The position numbers and the translations under genes are program-made. A stretch of DNA of 64,000 bases. Origin: Clostridium sp. K13. GTDB taxonomy: Bacteria; Bacillota; Clostridia; Clostridiales; Clostridiaceae. Location of the stretch: contig NZ_JAASHM010000007.1 of NCBI RefSeq assembly GCF_019734195.1, forward strand, positions 60,119 through 124,118, read 5' to 3'. The notes below the pieces were generated by a model. The model did not search any database. It saw nothing but the letters and a program-made list of their open reading frames with translations, and was not told the DNA's origin. Positions 46,429 to 55,390 of this stretch are shown piece by piece (within the stretch, counting starts at the first letter, position 1; each line of letters starts with the position of its first letter).

Positions 46429-46468
46429 ACCTTTCGTCCTATATTTTTAGGATGAAAGGTTTTTTTAT
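46429..46468 (+). terminator. T-box regulated terminator
   Basis: ACCTTTCGTCCT (46429-46440) pairs with AGGATGAAAGGT (46449-46460), followed by a run of T. It is mutually exclusive with the antiterminator formed by the T-box core. Confidence 0.9.
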
Positions 46469-46489
46469 TTTATTTAGGGGGTTATTATT

Positions 46490-47515
46490 ATGACAAAAGA
46501 ATTAAAATCTAAAGTTTTCGTACCAGAAAACTACAAATCAAACTTATCATTAATAGAAACTGAAATAGCAATCAAAAAAGTTAAAGATTTTTTTGAAACT
46601 AGACTTGCTAAAACTTTAAACTTAACAAGGGTTTCTGCTCCATTATTTTTAGAAAACTCTTCAGGATTAAATGATAATTTAAATGGTACAGAAAGGCCTG
46701 TAAGCTTTGATATGTTAGCAATTGATAATAGTAATATAGAAATAGTTCATTCATTAGCAAAATGGAAAAGATTCGCTCTACACAGATATAAATTTGAATC
46801 TGGAACTGGCTTATACACAGATATGAATGCTATAAGAAGAGATGAGGAGTTAGATAACCTTCATTCAATTTACGTAGATCAATGGGATTGGGAAAAGGTT
46901 ATTAGTAAAGAGGAAAGAAATGTAGATACATTAAAAGATACAGTTAGAAAAATATTCTCAGTATTTAAAGCTACTGAAGATTTGGTTGCAACTGAATATC
47001 CAGATATAGAAAAAATTCTACCTGAAGATATTACTTTTATTACTTCTCAAGAATTAGAGGACATGTATCCTTCCCTTTCATCTAAGGAAAGAGAAAATGC
47101 TATATGTAAAGAACATAAAGCTGTATTTATAATAGGTATTGGTGATACATTAAAATCTGGTGAAAAACATGATGGAAGAAGTCCTGATTATGATGACTGG
47201 TCTTTAAATGGTGATATTTTATTCTATGACCCACTATTTGATTCAGCTATAGAGCTTTCTTCTATGGGAATTAGAGTTGATAAAGCTGCTTTAGAATATC
47301 AGTTAAAAAAATCTGGATGTGAAGATAGATCTACTCTACCATTCCACAAAGCATTATTAGAAGAAAAACTTCCTCTTACTATGGGTGGTGGAATTGGACA
47401 ATCAAGAATTTGTATGTTCTTCCTAAGAAAAGCTCATATAGGAGAAGTTCAAGCTTCTATATGGGATGAATATACTCATGAAAAATGTGAAGAAGCACAT
47501 ATTGAATTATTATAA
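46490..47515 (+). CDS. asnA: Aspartate-ammonia ligase
   Basis: The 341-residue class II tRNA-synthetase-like enzyme has [50 protein letters not shown] and the C-terminal [26 protein letters not shown]. It makes asparagine from aspartate and ammonia with ATP. Its control by an asparagine-specific T-box fits this. The ATG is behind AGGGGG. Confidence 0.97.
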   Translation: MTKELKSKVFVPENYKSNLSLIETEIAIKKVKDFFETRLAKTLNLTRVSAPLFLENSSGLNDNLNGTERPVSFDMLAIDNSNIEIVHSLAKWKRFALHRYKFESGTGLYTDMNAIRRDEELDNLHSIYVDQWDWEKVISKEERNVDTLKDTVRKIFSVFKATEDLVATEYPDIEKILPEDITFITSQELEDMYPSLSSKERENAICKEHKAVFIIGIGDTLKSGEKHDGRSPDYDDWSLNGDILFYDPLFDSAIELSSMGIRVDKAALEYQLKKSGCEDRSTLPFHKALLEEKLPLTMGGGIGQSRICMFFLRKAHIGEVQASIWDEYTHEKCEEAHIELL

Positions 47516-47539
47516 AATAATATAAATTATTAATATTTT

Positions 47540-47576
47540 AAACCACAATAATTAAGATAATTATTGTGGTTTTATT
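47540..47576 (+). terminator. Terminator of asnA
   Basis: Perfect 15-base arms (AAACCACAATAATTA and complement, 47540-47554 and 47558-47572) with a 3-base loop are followed by TTTATTTTTTTT. Confidence 0.85.
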
Positions 47577-47640
47577 TTTTTTATTATATTAAAAATAATT
47601 TTTAATATAAATCTATATAAAAAACTCACCTAAGAAAATA

Positions 47641-47669
47641 TTGACATTTAGTTATAAAAACTGTAAAAT
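47641..47669 (+). promoter_or_regulatory. Promoter of the speD-speE operon
   Basis: TTGACA (47641-47646), 17 bases, TAAAAT (47664-47669). The predicted transcript starts near 47676 and includes an 8-bp stem (47679-47686 with 47706-47713) followed by T-rich sequence, then the leader ORF. These items fill the 302-base interval between asnA and speD. Confidence 0.75.
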
Positions 47670-47742
47670 ATCCTTGTATTAGTAATGATTAACCATAAAT
47701 TTAGTATTACTAAACTTTTTAATATTTTTTATAGGAGGTTTT

Positions 47743-47793
47743 ATGAACACCGCATTTTTATTAAGAAAATACTTATCCGTTGGATGGATGTAA
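47743..47793 (+). CDS. 16-residue leader peptide upstream of speD
   Basis: A textbook ribosome-binding site (ATAGGAGG) precedes ATG at 47743-47745. The ORF encodes MNTAFLLRKYLSVGWM and stops at TAA 47791-47793, 24 bases before the speD ATG. A short ATCC-GTT-GGAT hairpin lies at its end. A strong initiation site ahead of a tiny ORF in the leader of a polyamine gene suggests translational or attenuation control. I know of no described bacterial speD leader peptide of this kind; function is inferred. Confidence 0.6.
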   Translation: MNTAFLLRKYLSVGWM

Positions 47794-47817
47794 ATTAAAT
47801 TTTTGGAGGTTTTTATT

Positions 47818-48237
47818 ATGAATATTGAACAATTAGGAAGACACATTTTAGTGGAGTATTACAACTGTGACAAGGAATTACTAAAAGATCATGAGGCTAT
47901 TGAAAAACATATGAAGCAAGCTGCTTTAGAGGCTAATGCAACTATAGTAACAAGCTGTTTTCATAAGTTTAACCCATGGGGAGTAAGTGGTGCAGTTATA
48001 ATACAAGAATCACATCTTACAATACACACATGGCCAGAGTATGGTTATGCATCAGTAGATTTATTTACTTGTGGTGATAGCGTTAATCCTTGGAAAGGCT
48101 TTAAATATCTTGAAAATGCATTAAGCGCAGATAGAAGTGAATCTACAGAGGTCTCTAGAGGACTAGTTGATAAAATTAGAACCTTTGGTGATGGTGAATA
48201 TAATAATTTAACAATAACTCATAAGATGGAGGTTTAA
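47818..48237 (+). CDS. speD: S-adenosylmethionine decarboxylase proenzyme (prokaryotic class)
   Basis: The 139-residue SpeD has GRHILVEYYNCDKELL, the self-cleavage serine in IIQESHLTIHTWPEYGYASVDLFTCG (pyruvoyl formation at Ser of ESH) and the conserved His and Cys downstream. It supplies decarboxylated AdoMet to the adjacent SpeE. The ATG at 47818-47820 behind TTGGAGG is used; an upstream in-frame TTG overlaps that site. Confidence 0.96.
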   Translation: MNIEQLGRHILVEYYNCDKELLKDHEAIEKHMKQAALEANATIVTSCFHKFNPWGVSGAVIIQESHLTIHTWPEYGYASVDLFTCGDSVNPWKGFKYLENALSADRSESTEVSRGLVDKIRTFGDGEYNNLTITHKMEV

Positions 48238-48241
48238 AGAG

Positions 48242-49090
48242 ATGAATATGGAATTATGGTATACTGAAAATCAAACAGAAAATGTTAACTTTTCAATGAA
48301 AGTAAAAAATCATCTTTATTCTGCTCAAAGTGATTTTCAAAAAATAGACATAATAGATACCTACGAATTTGGTAGAGTATTAGTTATTGATAATTGGACT
48401 ATGGTTACTGAAAAGGATGAGTTCATTTATCATGAAATGATAACACATGTGGCTTTAGCAACAAATCCGAATATAAAAAACGTTCTAGTAATTGGTGCTG
48501 GTGATGGTGGTACTGTTAGAGAACTTACTAGATATAATAATATTATGAAAATAGACATGGTAGAAATAGACAAGCTAGTTGTTGATGCTTCTATTGAACA
48601 CTTACCATTTACATCATGTAAATTAAATGATCCTAGAGTTAACCTATACTTTGAAGACGGGATTAAATTTGTTAAAGATAAAAAAAACTTATATGATTTA
48701 ATTATAGTTGATTCTACAGATCCTATTGGGCCTGGTGAAGGCCTATTTACAACCGAGTTTTATACTGATTGTTATAATGCATTAACTGATAAAGGTATAT
48801 TGATTAATCAATGTGAAAGCCCTTACTATCCTAATAATGCATATGAAATGAAAAGATCTTATAAAAAACTTAATAATTTATTTGATATTTGCAAAGCATA
48901 TCAATACCATATGCCAACATATCCATCAGGTCATATGATATTCTCTTTTGCTTCAAAAATATTAGATCCAATTAAAGATTTAAATAGTGATGCTTGGAAT
49001 TCTTTAGGACTAGCTACAAAATATTATAATACAGACATACATAAAGGTTCATTTGCATTACCTAATTATGTTATAGAAATGCTTAAATAA
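48242..49090 (+). CDS. speE: Spermidine synthase
   Basis: The 282-residue aminopropyltransferase has a beta-stranded N-terminal domain (MELWYTENQTENVNFSMKVKN) and a Rossmann domain with VLVIGAGDGGTVREL, MVEIDKLVVDAS, and the catalytic/substrate motif IIVDSTDPIGPGEGLFT. It makes spermidine from putrescine. It follows speD by four bases. No putrescine-producing genes are in the window. Confidence 0.96.
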   Translation: MNMELWYTENQTENVNFSMKVKNHLYSAQSDFQKIDIIDTYEFGRVLVIDNWTMVTEKDEFIYHEMITHVALATNPNIKNVLVIGAGDGGTVRELTRYNNIMKIDMVEIDKLVVDASIEHLPFTSCKLNDPRVNLYFEDGIKFVKDKKNLYDLIIVDSTDPIGPGEGLFTTEFYTDCYNALTDKGILINQCESPYYPNNAYEMKRSYKKLNNLFDICKAYQYHMPTYPSGHMIFSFASKILDPIKDLNSDAWNSLGLATKYYNTDIHKGSFALPNYVIEMLK

Positions 49091-49102
49091 GTAAGAGATA
49101 AA

Positions 49103-49140
49103 AGTGAAGGTTGAAACCCTCAGTGGCTTTAACCTTCACT
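49103..49140 (+). terminator. Terminator of speDE
   Basis: AGTGAAGGTT (49103-49112) pairs with AACCTTCACT (49131-49140), with further imperfect pairing inside and pyrimidine-rich sequence after it. Confidence 0.75.
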
Positions 49141-49179
49141 CTTAACATTTCTCTCTTTTTCACTCTTAACTAAACAAAA

Positions 49180-49207
49180 AAGCCATAGTTATCTCTAACC
49201 ATGACTT
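49180..49207 (-). terminator. Terminator of the rrf2-nifS-nifU-mnmA operon
   Basis: Twelve-base arms with two wobble positions (49180-49191, 49196-49207) are followed on the minus strand by TTTTT. Confidence 0.65.
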
Positions 49208-49215
49208 CTTATTTC

Positions 49216-50301
49216 TTATATTATACCAGCAATAATTCCTCCACCAACAACTTTGTTTCCTTGATAAAAAACAACTGATTGACCTTTTGTTATTGCTCTT
49301 TGTTTATCTTTAAAACTTACTTTAACTTTTCCATCCTTTAAAGGTGAAATAACTGCTTCAGCAGGTCTTCCTGAATATCTAACCTTGGCTTCTACTGTTA
49401 TTGGTTCTTCTAGCTTATCAAATGGTATAAAGTTAACATCTTTAGCAACTAAATCAGTTTTAAATATATCCTCTTCTGGTCCTAATACAACTTCATTAGT
49501 TCTAGGATTAATATCTGTTACAAATACCGGTCTTCCAAGAGCTATTCCTAATCCCTTTCTTTGACCTATTGTGTAGTATACTATTCCCTTATGCTGACCT
49601 AGTACATTTCCATTCTTATCAACAAAGTTTCCTGGAACAACTTCTAATGGTCTAGCTTCACTTATGTATCTACCATGATTATTATCTGGTATAAAGCAAA
49701 TTTCTTCACTATCCTTTTTATTATATACTGATAATCCAATTTCCTTAGCAATTTCTCTTATTCTATCCTTAGTGTATTCTCCACAAGGCATAAGAGTATG
49801 TGCCAATTGCTCTTGAGTAAAGTTATATAATGCATATGTTTGGTCTTTTCTATCATCATCTGAACGAATTAATAGATATCTTCCATTTTCATCTTGTTCA
49901 ATTTTAGCATAGTGACCTGTTGCAACATAATCAGCGCCTATTCCTTGAGCTTTTCTTAATAACTCATCAAATTTTAAATACTTATTACATGCTATACATG
50001 GGTTTGGTGTTTTTCCATCTATATATTCTTGAACAAAATAATCAATAACTTTTTCTTTAAAGCTATCTCTAAAGTTCATTACATAAAAAGGAATACCAAT
50101 TTTATTAGCAACTCTTCTTGCATCATCTACAGCTGAAAGTGAACAACATCCACCTTCTCTTTCTGTATAATCTTTATCTTCTTGCCATATTTGCATTGTA
50201 ACACCAATAACATCATAGCCTTGTTCTTTTAAAAGGTAAGCAGCAACGGAGCTATCAACTCCGCCACTCATACCTATAACTACTTTTTTCTTCTTTTCCA
50301 T
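49216..50301 (-). CDS. mnmA: tRNA-specific 2-thiouridylase
   Basis: The protein of about 361 residues has the PP-loop [10 protein letters not shown], catalytic Cys in [12 protein letters not shown] (about 103), the second Cys in SEEICFIPD (about 199), and GHYAKI and [12 protein letters not shown]. It thiolates U34 of Glu, Lys and Gln tRNAs using sulfur passed from a cysteine desulfurase. The upstream nifS gene supplies this. ATG at 50299-50301 is preferred over the preceding TTG. Confidence 0.97.
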   Translation of the reverse strand: MEKKKKVVIGMSGGVDSSVAAYLLKEQGYDVIGVTMQIWQEDKDYTEREGGCCSLSAVDDARRVANKIGIPFYVMNFRDSFKEKVIDYFVQEYIDGKTPNPCIACNKYLKFDELLRKAQGIGADYVATGHYAKIEQDENGRYLLIRSDDDRKDQTYALYNFTQEQLAHTLMPCGEYTKDRIREIAKEIGLSVYNKKDSEEICFIPDNNHGRYISEARPLEVVPGNFVDKNGNVLGQHKGIVYYTIGQRKGLGIALGRPVFVTDINPRTNEVVLGPEEDIFKTDLVAKDVNFIPFDKLEEPITVEAKVRYSGRPAEAVISPLKDGKVKVSFKDKQRAITKGQSVVFYQGNKVVGGGIIAGII

Positions 50302-50321
50302 CAAATCACACCTTAAGTTTT

Positions 50322-50765
50322 TTATTCGTGTCCGTGTACTGCATCATGTAATTCATCATGATCTGTTTCTTCGAATTCCCATCCTTCAGTGCTTAATCCA
50401 GCATTTTTTCTGTAGTCATTGATTGCTTTGTGTATAGCTTCTTCAGCTAATACTGAGCAGTGCATTTTTACTGGTGGAAGTCCATCTAAAGCTTCAGCAA
50501 CAGCTTTATTTGATAATTCCCAAGCTTCTTCTAAAGTTTTTCCTTTAATCATTTCTGTAGCCATTGAAGATGAAGCTATAGCTGATCCACATCCGAAAGT
50601 TTGGAACTTAACATCTTTAACTATGTTATCTTCAACTTTTAAATAAACTCTCATTATATCTCCGCACTTAGCATTTCCAACTTCTCCAATACCGTTTGCG
50701 TCTTCAATTTCTCCTACATTTCTTGGGTTTCTAAAATGGTCCATAACTTTATCTGTATATATCAT
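50322..50765 (-). CDS. Fe-S cluster scaffold, NifU/IscU-like N-terminal type
   Basis: The 147-residue scaffold has three ligand cysteines in [20 protein letters not shown] and [12 protein letters not shown]. After the fold it has a short acidic, His-containing tail ([16 protein letters not shown]). It assembles Fe-S clusters from sulfur given by the cysteine desulfurase encoded two bases upstream. Confidence 0.94.
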   Translation of the reverse strand: MIYTDKVMDHFRNPRNVGEIEDANGIGEVGNAKCGDIMRVYLKVEDNIVKDVKFQTFGCGSAIASSSMATEMIKGKTLEEAWELSNKAVAEALDGLPPVKMHCSVLAEEAIHKAINDYRKNAGLSTEGWEFEETDHDELHDAVHGHE

Positions 50766-50767
50766 AA

Positions 50768-51952
50768 TTATTTTTCTCCCTTCTTAACAAAGTCACTCCA
50801 TAATGGTGACATATTTCTTATTCTTTGAATAATTGCAGGTAACACTTCTAAAACATAATCAACATCTTCTTCTGTTGATCCATCACCTAAAGTTAATCTT
50901 AATGATCCATGAGCTAATTCATGTGGCAATCCTATTGCTAAAAGTACGTGAGATGGGTCTAATGATCCTGATGTACATGCACTACCACTTGAAGCACAAA
51001 TTCCTTCGAAATCTAATGATAATAATATTGATTCACCCTCTATATACGTAAATCTTACATTTGCATTACCAGGTAATCTCTTATCACCTCTTGGTCCATT
51101 TAAATATGAGTAAGGAACTCTTTCTAATATTCCATCTATAAGCTTATCTCTTAAAGCTGAAAGTCTTTCCATATGACCTTCAAGATCTTTAGTTGCTAAC
51201 TCTATAGCTTTACCTAATCCAACAACAGCAGCAATATTTTCTGTTCCTGCTCTTCTAGATCTTTCTTGTCCTCCACCATGGATTAAGTTGTCTATTCTTA
51301 CACCTTTTCTTATGTATAAAACACCTATTCCCTTAGGTCCATATATTTTATGACCTGCTAAAGATAAAAGGTCAATATTCATTTCTTTTACATCTACTGG
51401 AACATTTCCTACTGCTTGAACTGCATCTGTATGGAATAAAACTTTTCTTTCTCTACAAATTGCACCAATTTCTTTTATAGGTTGAATAGTTCCAATTTCA
51501 TTATTAGCAAACATAATTGATACTAAAATAGTTTTATCTGTTATAGCATTTTTTAATTCTTCTAAATCAATAAATCCTTCTTCATTAACATCTAAGTATG
51601 TCACTTCGAATCCGTTCTTTTCTAAATATTCACAAGTATGAAGAACTGCATGATGTTCTATTTTAGTAGTAATTATATGATTACCTTTTTTTCTATGAGC
51701 TGAAGCAATACCTTTTATTGCCCAGTTATCTGCCTCAGATCCACCCCCTGTGAAGTAAACCTCGCTCATATCACAATTTAAAGCTGTAGCAACTTGCCCT
51801 CTTGCTTTATCTATTGCCATCTTTGTTTCTCTTGATATTCCATAGAAAGATGATGGATTTCCAAACTTTTCTGTGAAATAAGGCATCATTTCATCTAAAA
51901 CTTCTGGCTTTACATAAGTAGTAGCCGCGTAATCCATATATACTGTTTTCAT
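50768..51952 (-). CDS. Cysteine desulfurase, NifS/IscS-like
   Basis: The 394-residue PLP enzyme starts YMDYAATTYVKPEVLDEM. The PLP lysine lies in LLSLAGHKIYGPKG and the catalytic cysteine loop is CASSGSACTSGSLDPSHVL. It donates sulfur to the scaffold and to MnmA. It is the second gene of an operon headed by an Rrf2 regulator. Confidence 0.96.
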   Translation of the reverse strand: MKTVYMDYAATTYVKPEVLDEMMPYFTEKFGNPSSFYGISRETKMAIDKARGQVATALNCDMSEVYFTGGGSEADNWAIKGIASAHRKKGNHIITTKIEHHAVLHTCEYLEKNGFEVTYLDVNEEGFIDLEELKNAITDKTILVSIMFANNEIGTIQPIKEIGAICRERKVLFHTDAVQAVGNVPVDVKEMNIDLLSLAGHKIYGPKGIGVLYIRKGVRIDNLIHGGGQERSRRAGTENIAAVVGLGKAIELATKDLEGHMERLSALRDKLIDGILERVPYSYLNGPRGDKRLPGNANVRFTYIEGESILLSLDFEGICASSGSACTSGSLDPSHVLLAIGLPHELAHGSLRLTLGDGSTEEDVDYVLEVLPAIIQRIRNMSPLWSDFVKKGEK

Positions 51953-51955
51953 ATA

Positions 51956-52405
51956 TTATTCACTCCTCTGTAAAGTTAATGCTTCATTTTTTTCTTTAAT
52001 TTTATTGTAGTCATCTACTATATCTTGTAACGTTATGCCTTCCATAACCTCATCTATACTATTTTTTATTTTTGTCCATAAAAGTCTAGTTGCACAACAA
52101 TCTATATTATCACAAGCAACCCCTTCAATACAATCTGCAATCTCTATAGGACCTTCAAGTACATACATTATATCTGAAATCTTAATTTCTTTTGGTTCTC
52201 TTCCCAATATATATCCACCTTGAGCTCCTCTTATACTATTTATAAGTTTTGCTTTTCTAAGCGGCGAAAACAATTGTTCTAAATAATATTCAGATATTCC
52301 TTGTCTTTGCGAAATAGTTTTTATTGATAGGGGAGAATCTCCATAATGTATTGCAAGTTCAACCATGGCTTTTACTCCATATCTTCCTTTAGTTGATAAT
52401 TTCAC
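51956..52405 (-). CDS. Rrf2-family Fe-S regulator, IscR-like
   Basis: The 149-residue protein has a winged helix (STKGRYGVKAMVELAIHYGDSPLSIKTISQRQGISEYYLEQLF) and a cysteine set DCIEGVACDNIDCC that gives the C-x5-C-x5-C spacing of [2Fe-2S] IscR. It probably senses Fe-S status and represses its own operon. GTG start behind AAGGGG. Candidate operators lie in the promoter at 52430-52498. Confidence 0.9.
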   Translation of the reverse strand: MKLSTKGRYGVKAMVELAIHYGDSPLSIKTISQRQGISEYYLEQLFSPLRKAKLINSIRGAQGGYILGREPKEIKISDIMYVLEGPIEIADCIEGVACDNIDCCATRLLWTKIKNSIDEVMEGITLQDIVDDYNKIKEKNEALTLQRSE

Positions 52406-52429
52406 TTTCTCACCCCTTATTCAGACTTT

Positions 52430-52498
52430 TTTGCTCTGCTTTATATTTATATCATACTAACTTACTCTGCTTTTGTCAACCATGATTTACTCTACTTC
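52430..52498 (-). promoter_or_regulatory. Promoter of the rrf2-nifS-nifU-mnmA operon with three repeated sites
   Basis: On the minus strand TTGACA (52474-52479), 17 bases and TATGAT (52451-52456) form the promoter. A motif of form AGYAGAGYAA occurs three times in the same orientation: near 52430-52442 (just after the start of transcription), 52461-52473 (filling the spacer) and 52486-52498 (upstream of -35). Spacings are 31 and 25 bases. They are good candidates for Rrf2 binding sites. Confidence 0.6.
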
Positions 52499-52583
52499 TA
52501 GCTTAATTTTTAAAATTTTTTATGTAAACTTTTTAACTCATTGATTATACTTATTTTATATATTTAGAAAATATTTATATATA

Positions 52584-53858
52584 TTATTCTTCAAGCATTA
52601 TATCTAATATTTCTTTATCAGTTTCTTTCATTCCCTCTTTTCCTAGTCTACCTACTGCAGTTATTGTTTCTTCAATATTCTCTTTTAGTATTCCTGTTCT
52701 AGGACTATAACATTGTCCTTCCATTGCAAGATAATGACTCATCATACTTGCATCAACACTTGTAGCAATCTTTGCCGCACAAGATGCCTTTGCACCATCA
52801 CATACTATACCAGAAATATTAGCTAAAGTATTTGTAACTGTCTTATTAATTTGCTCTAATGTTCCACCTTCTAAGTAGGTAATAGCAGCTCCACTAGCAC
52901 ATCCTGCACTTACTGCTCCACAAAATGCTGAAAGTCTTCCTATTCCTGTTTTTTGATGTATTGTCATAAGATTTGAGAATATTAATCCTCTATATAATCT
53001 TTCTTCCGATAATCCTTTTTCCTTTGCATATATTATTACTGGAATTGAAGTTGCCATACCTTGATTTCCACTCCCTGAGTTAGTCATAACTGGCAGAGAA
53101 CTACCACTCATCCTAGCTTCAGAAGCTGCTGCTGCATAAACCTTAAGTTTAGTTACAATAGACTCTGGATAACACTTCATAAGCATTTTCCCTATTCCAA
53201 CCCCATATTCGCCCTTTAAGCCTTCTTCTGCTATGGTTATGTTATATTCAATTTGCTTGTCTAATAACTCTTTTACATCATTAATATCTACACTATTTGC
53301 AAAATCAAATATGTCATTAACATTTAAAATGCTTCTATCAATAAATACACCTAAATATTTACTTGGATCTTGATTTCCCTCAAATAATATTTCTCCATTT
53401 TTAATTATTTTAGATATATTGTTATGTGCATATTTTATCTCTACTACAGCACTATCATCTTCTGAATATACTTCCATTATTATATGTAGCTGAATTTCTG
53501 TATCTAATCTTTCAACAAAGCAATATTCCTCTGTCATAAGGTTATTAGCTTCAATTATATGCTCTTCTTTAACTTCACTAATTACCTGTAACTCTTTATT
53601 TGGATCTCCTGCTAAAACACCAATTATAGCACTTGCCTTAATTCCTACTAAATCTCCAGTGTTAGGTACTGTTACACACATTGCATTCTTAACTATATTA
53701 CCACTACATTTTGCTATAATTTTTTGTGGCTTCTTACCTAAGACTTCTCTTGCCTTAGCTGCTGCATATGCTATAGCAATGGGTTCTGTACATCCCATTG
53801 CCGGTACTAATTCTTCTTTTAAAATTTGTAAATAATCATTGTACTTATCTTGCTTCAT
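52584..53858 (-). CDS. L-cysteine desulfidase (CyuA/UPF0597 family)
   Basis: The protein of about 424 residues has ELVPAMGCTEPIAIAYAAAKA, KCSGNIVKNAM, NSGSGNQGMATSIPV and CDGAKASCAAKIATS. The conserved cysteines are thought to hold a [4Fe-4S] cluster, as in serine dehydratases and CyuA. The likely reaction is cysteine to pyruvate, ammonia and sulfide. It lies upstream of the Fe-S operon and downstream of rarA, 32 bases after it. Older names are YhaM and serine dehydratase-like. The ATG behind GGGGGAAG is chosen, five codons into the longest frame. Confidence 0.87.
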   Translation of the reverse strand: MKQDKYNDYLQILKEELVPAMGCTEPIAIAYAAAKAREVLGKKPQKIIAKCSGNIVKNAMCVTVPNTGDLVGIKASAIIGVLAGDPNKELQVISEVKEEHIIEANNLMTEEYCFVERLDTEIQLHIIMEVYSEDDSAVVEIKYAHNNISKIIKNGEILFEGNQDPSKYLGVFIDRSILNVNDIFDFANSVDINDVKELLDKQIEYNITIAEEGLKGEYGVGIGKMLMKCYPESIVTKLKVYAAAASEARMSGSSLPVMTNSGSGNQGMATSIPVIIYAKEKGLSEERLYRGLIFSNLMTIHQKTGIGRLSAFCGAVSAGCASGAAITYLEGGTLEQINKTVTNTLANISGIVCDGAKASCAAKIATSVDASMMSHYLAMEGQCYSPRTGILKENIEETITAVGRLGKEGMKETDKEILDIMLEE

Positions 53859-53890
53859 TTTTTCTTCCCCCATGTTTTTAAATTATTTTT

Positions 53891-55156
53891 CTATCTTTTA
53901 ATTCTATCCCAATAATCCTTTGTTACTTTTTCAAATTTATTATCTCCATACTCATAATAAACTTTATTCTTTATATTATCAGGTAAGTATTGTTGATTAA
54001 CATAATGATTAGGATAACTATGTGGATATTTATATTCAACTCCTCTTCCCATTTTGCAAGCACCACTATAATGTGCATCCTTTAAATGGTTAGGTATATC
54101 CCCTATAGTCATATTTTCTAAATCATTTAATGCTGAATCTATTGCTAAATATGCTGAATTCGACTTTGGACTTGTAGCTAAAAGTATAGCTGCTTCTGCA
54201 AGTGGTATTCTAGCCTCAGGAAACCCTAATTCTCTAGCAGAGTCAACTAATGACTTAACTATTAAACTTGCTTGTGGATAAGCTAATCCAATATCTTCTG
54301 CTGCAATTACCTGAAGTCTTCTACATATTGAAATTAAATCTCCTGCTTTAACAAGCCTAGCTAAATAATGAATTGCTGCATCTGCATCACTTCCGCGTAT
54401 TGATTTCTGAAAAGCACTAAGTATATCATAATGAGCATCTCCATCACTATCATATCCTATAACCTTACTTTGAGTTGAATCTCTTACTACATCTAAATCT
54501 ATTAAAATAATACCTTCACTATTGGGTTTTGTAGAATTTAATGCAACCTCTAATCCATTTATAGCTTTTCTAACATCGCCATTGCAATATGATGCTAAAT
54601 AATCAACTGCTTCAACTTTTACATCTAACTTTATCTCATTATAATCTTTACTTCTAATACTAATAGCTCTATATATTGCTTTTTTTACATCATCTTCACT
54701 AATTGGCTTAAATTCAAAAATTGTAGATCTTGATAATAACGCCTTAAATATGTAAAAATACGGATTTTCTGTAGTCGATGCAATAAGTGTTATTCTTCCA
54801 TCCTCAATATATTCTAGTAAAGATTGTTGTTGCTTTTTATTAAAATTTTGAATTTCATCTAAATAAAGGAGTATTCCATTAACACCTAAAAAGGTATCTA
54901 ATTCCTTAGTTATCTCTTGAATATCCTTTAAAGATGCATTCGTTGCATTAAGTTTATAAAATCTTTTCCCTGCCTTTTCTGCTATTATATTAGCAACAGT
55001 GGTTTTTCCAACACCAGGTGGCCCATAAAATATCATATTTGATATTCTTCCACTTTTAACTATCCTATCTAAAATTTTATTTTCTCCTAATATATGTTGT
55101 TGACCATAAACTTCACTTAACTGTTTAGGTCTTATTAAATCCGCTAATGGTTTCAT
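53891..55156 (-). CDS. rarA: Replication-associated recombination protein A (MgsA/RarA)
   Basis: The 421-residue clamp-loader-like AAA+ ATPase has Walker A GPPGVGKTT (about 46-54), Walker B LYLDEIQNFNKKQQ, sensor 1 IASTTENPYF and a C-terminal tetramerisation domain (RGVEYKYPHSYPNHYVNQQYLPD). It acts at stalled replication forks. Confidence 0.95.
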   Translation of the reverse strand: MKPLADLIRPKQLSEVYGQQHILGENKILDRIVKSGRISNMIFYGPPGVGKTTVANIIAEKAGKRFYKLNATNASLKDIQEITKELDTFLGVNGILLYLDEIQNFNKKQQQSLLEYIEDGRITLIASTTENPYFYIFKALLSRSTIFEFKPISEDDVKKAIYRAISIRSKDYNEIKLDVKVEAVDYLASYCNGDVRKAINGLEVALNSTKPNSEGIILIDLDVVRDSTQSKVIGYDSDGDAHYDILSAFQKSIRGSDADAAIHYLARLVKAGDLISICRRLQVIAAEDIGLAYPQASLIVKSLVDSARELGFPEARIPLAEAAILLATSPKSNSAYLAIDSALNDLENMTIGDIPNHLKDAHYSGACKMGRGVEYKYPHSYPNHYVNQQYLPDNIKNKVYYEYGDNKFEKVTKDYWDRIKR

Positions 55157-55293
55157 TACTTCACCTCAAAGTATTTTACTAGTTATAAGTATAACATAAT
55201 ATTATAAATGTAATTACTACCTATATATATTAGTAAGATTTTTTTTAGATTTCAATATTTAAGTTAATATACAATTCTTTATTATACGCAAAA

Positions 55294-55321
55294 AAGCTAA
55301 GAATTATAAAATCCTTAGCTT
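55294..55321 (-). terminator. Terminator after the CAP-domain gene
   Basis: AAGCTAAGAATT and AATCCTTAGCTT pair with one wobble, followed on the minus strand by TTTTTTG. Confidence 0.75.
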
Positions 55322-55390
55322 CTTTACTTTAAATAGCTTGTCTTATTTTTTTTCAACACACCTATTTTTTTATTTTATATATCAAAATTC

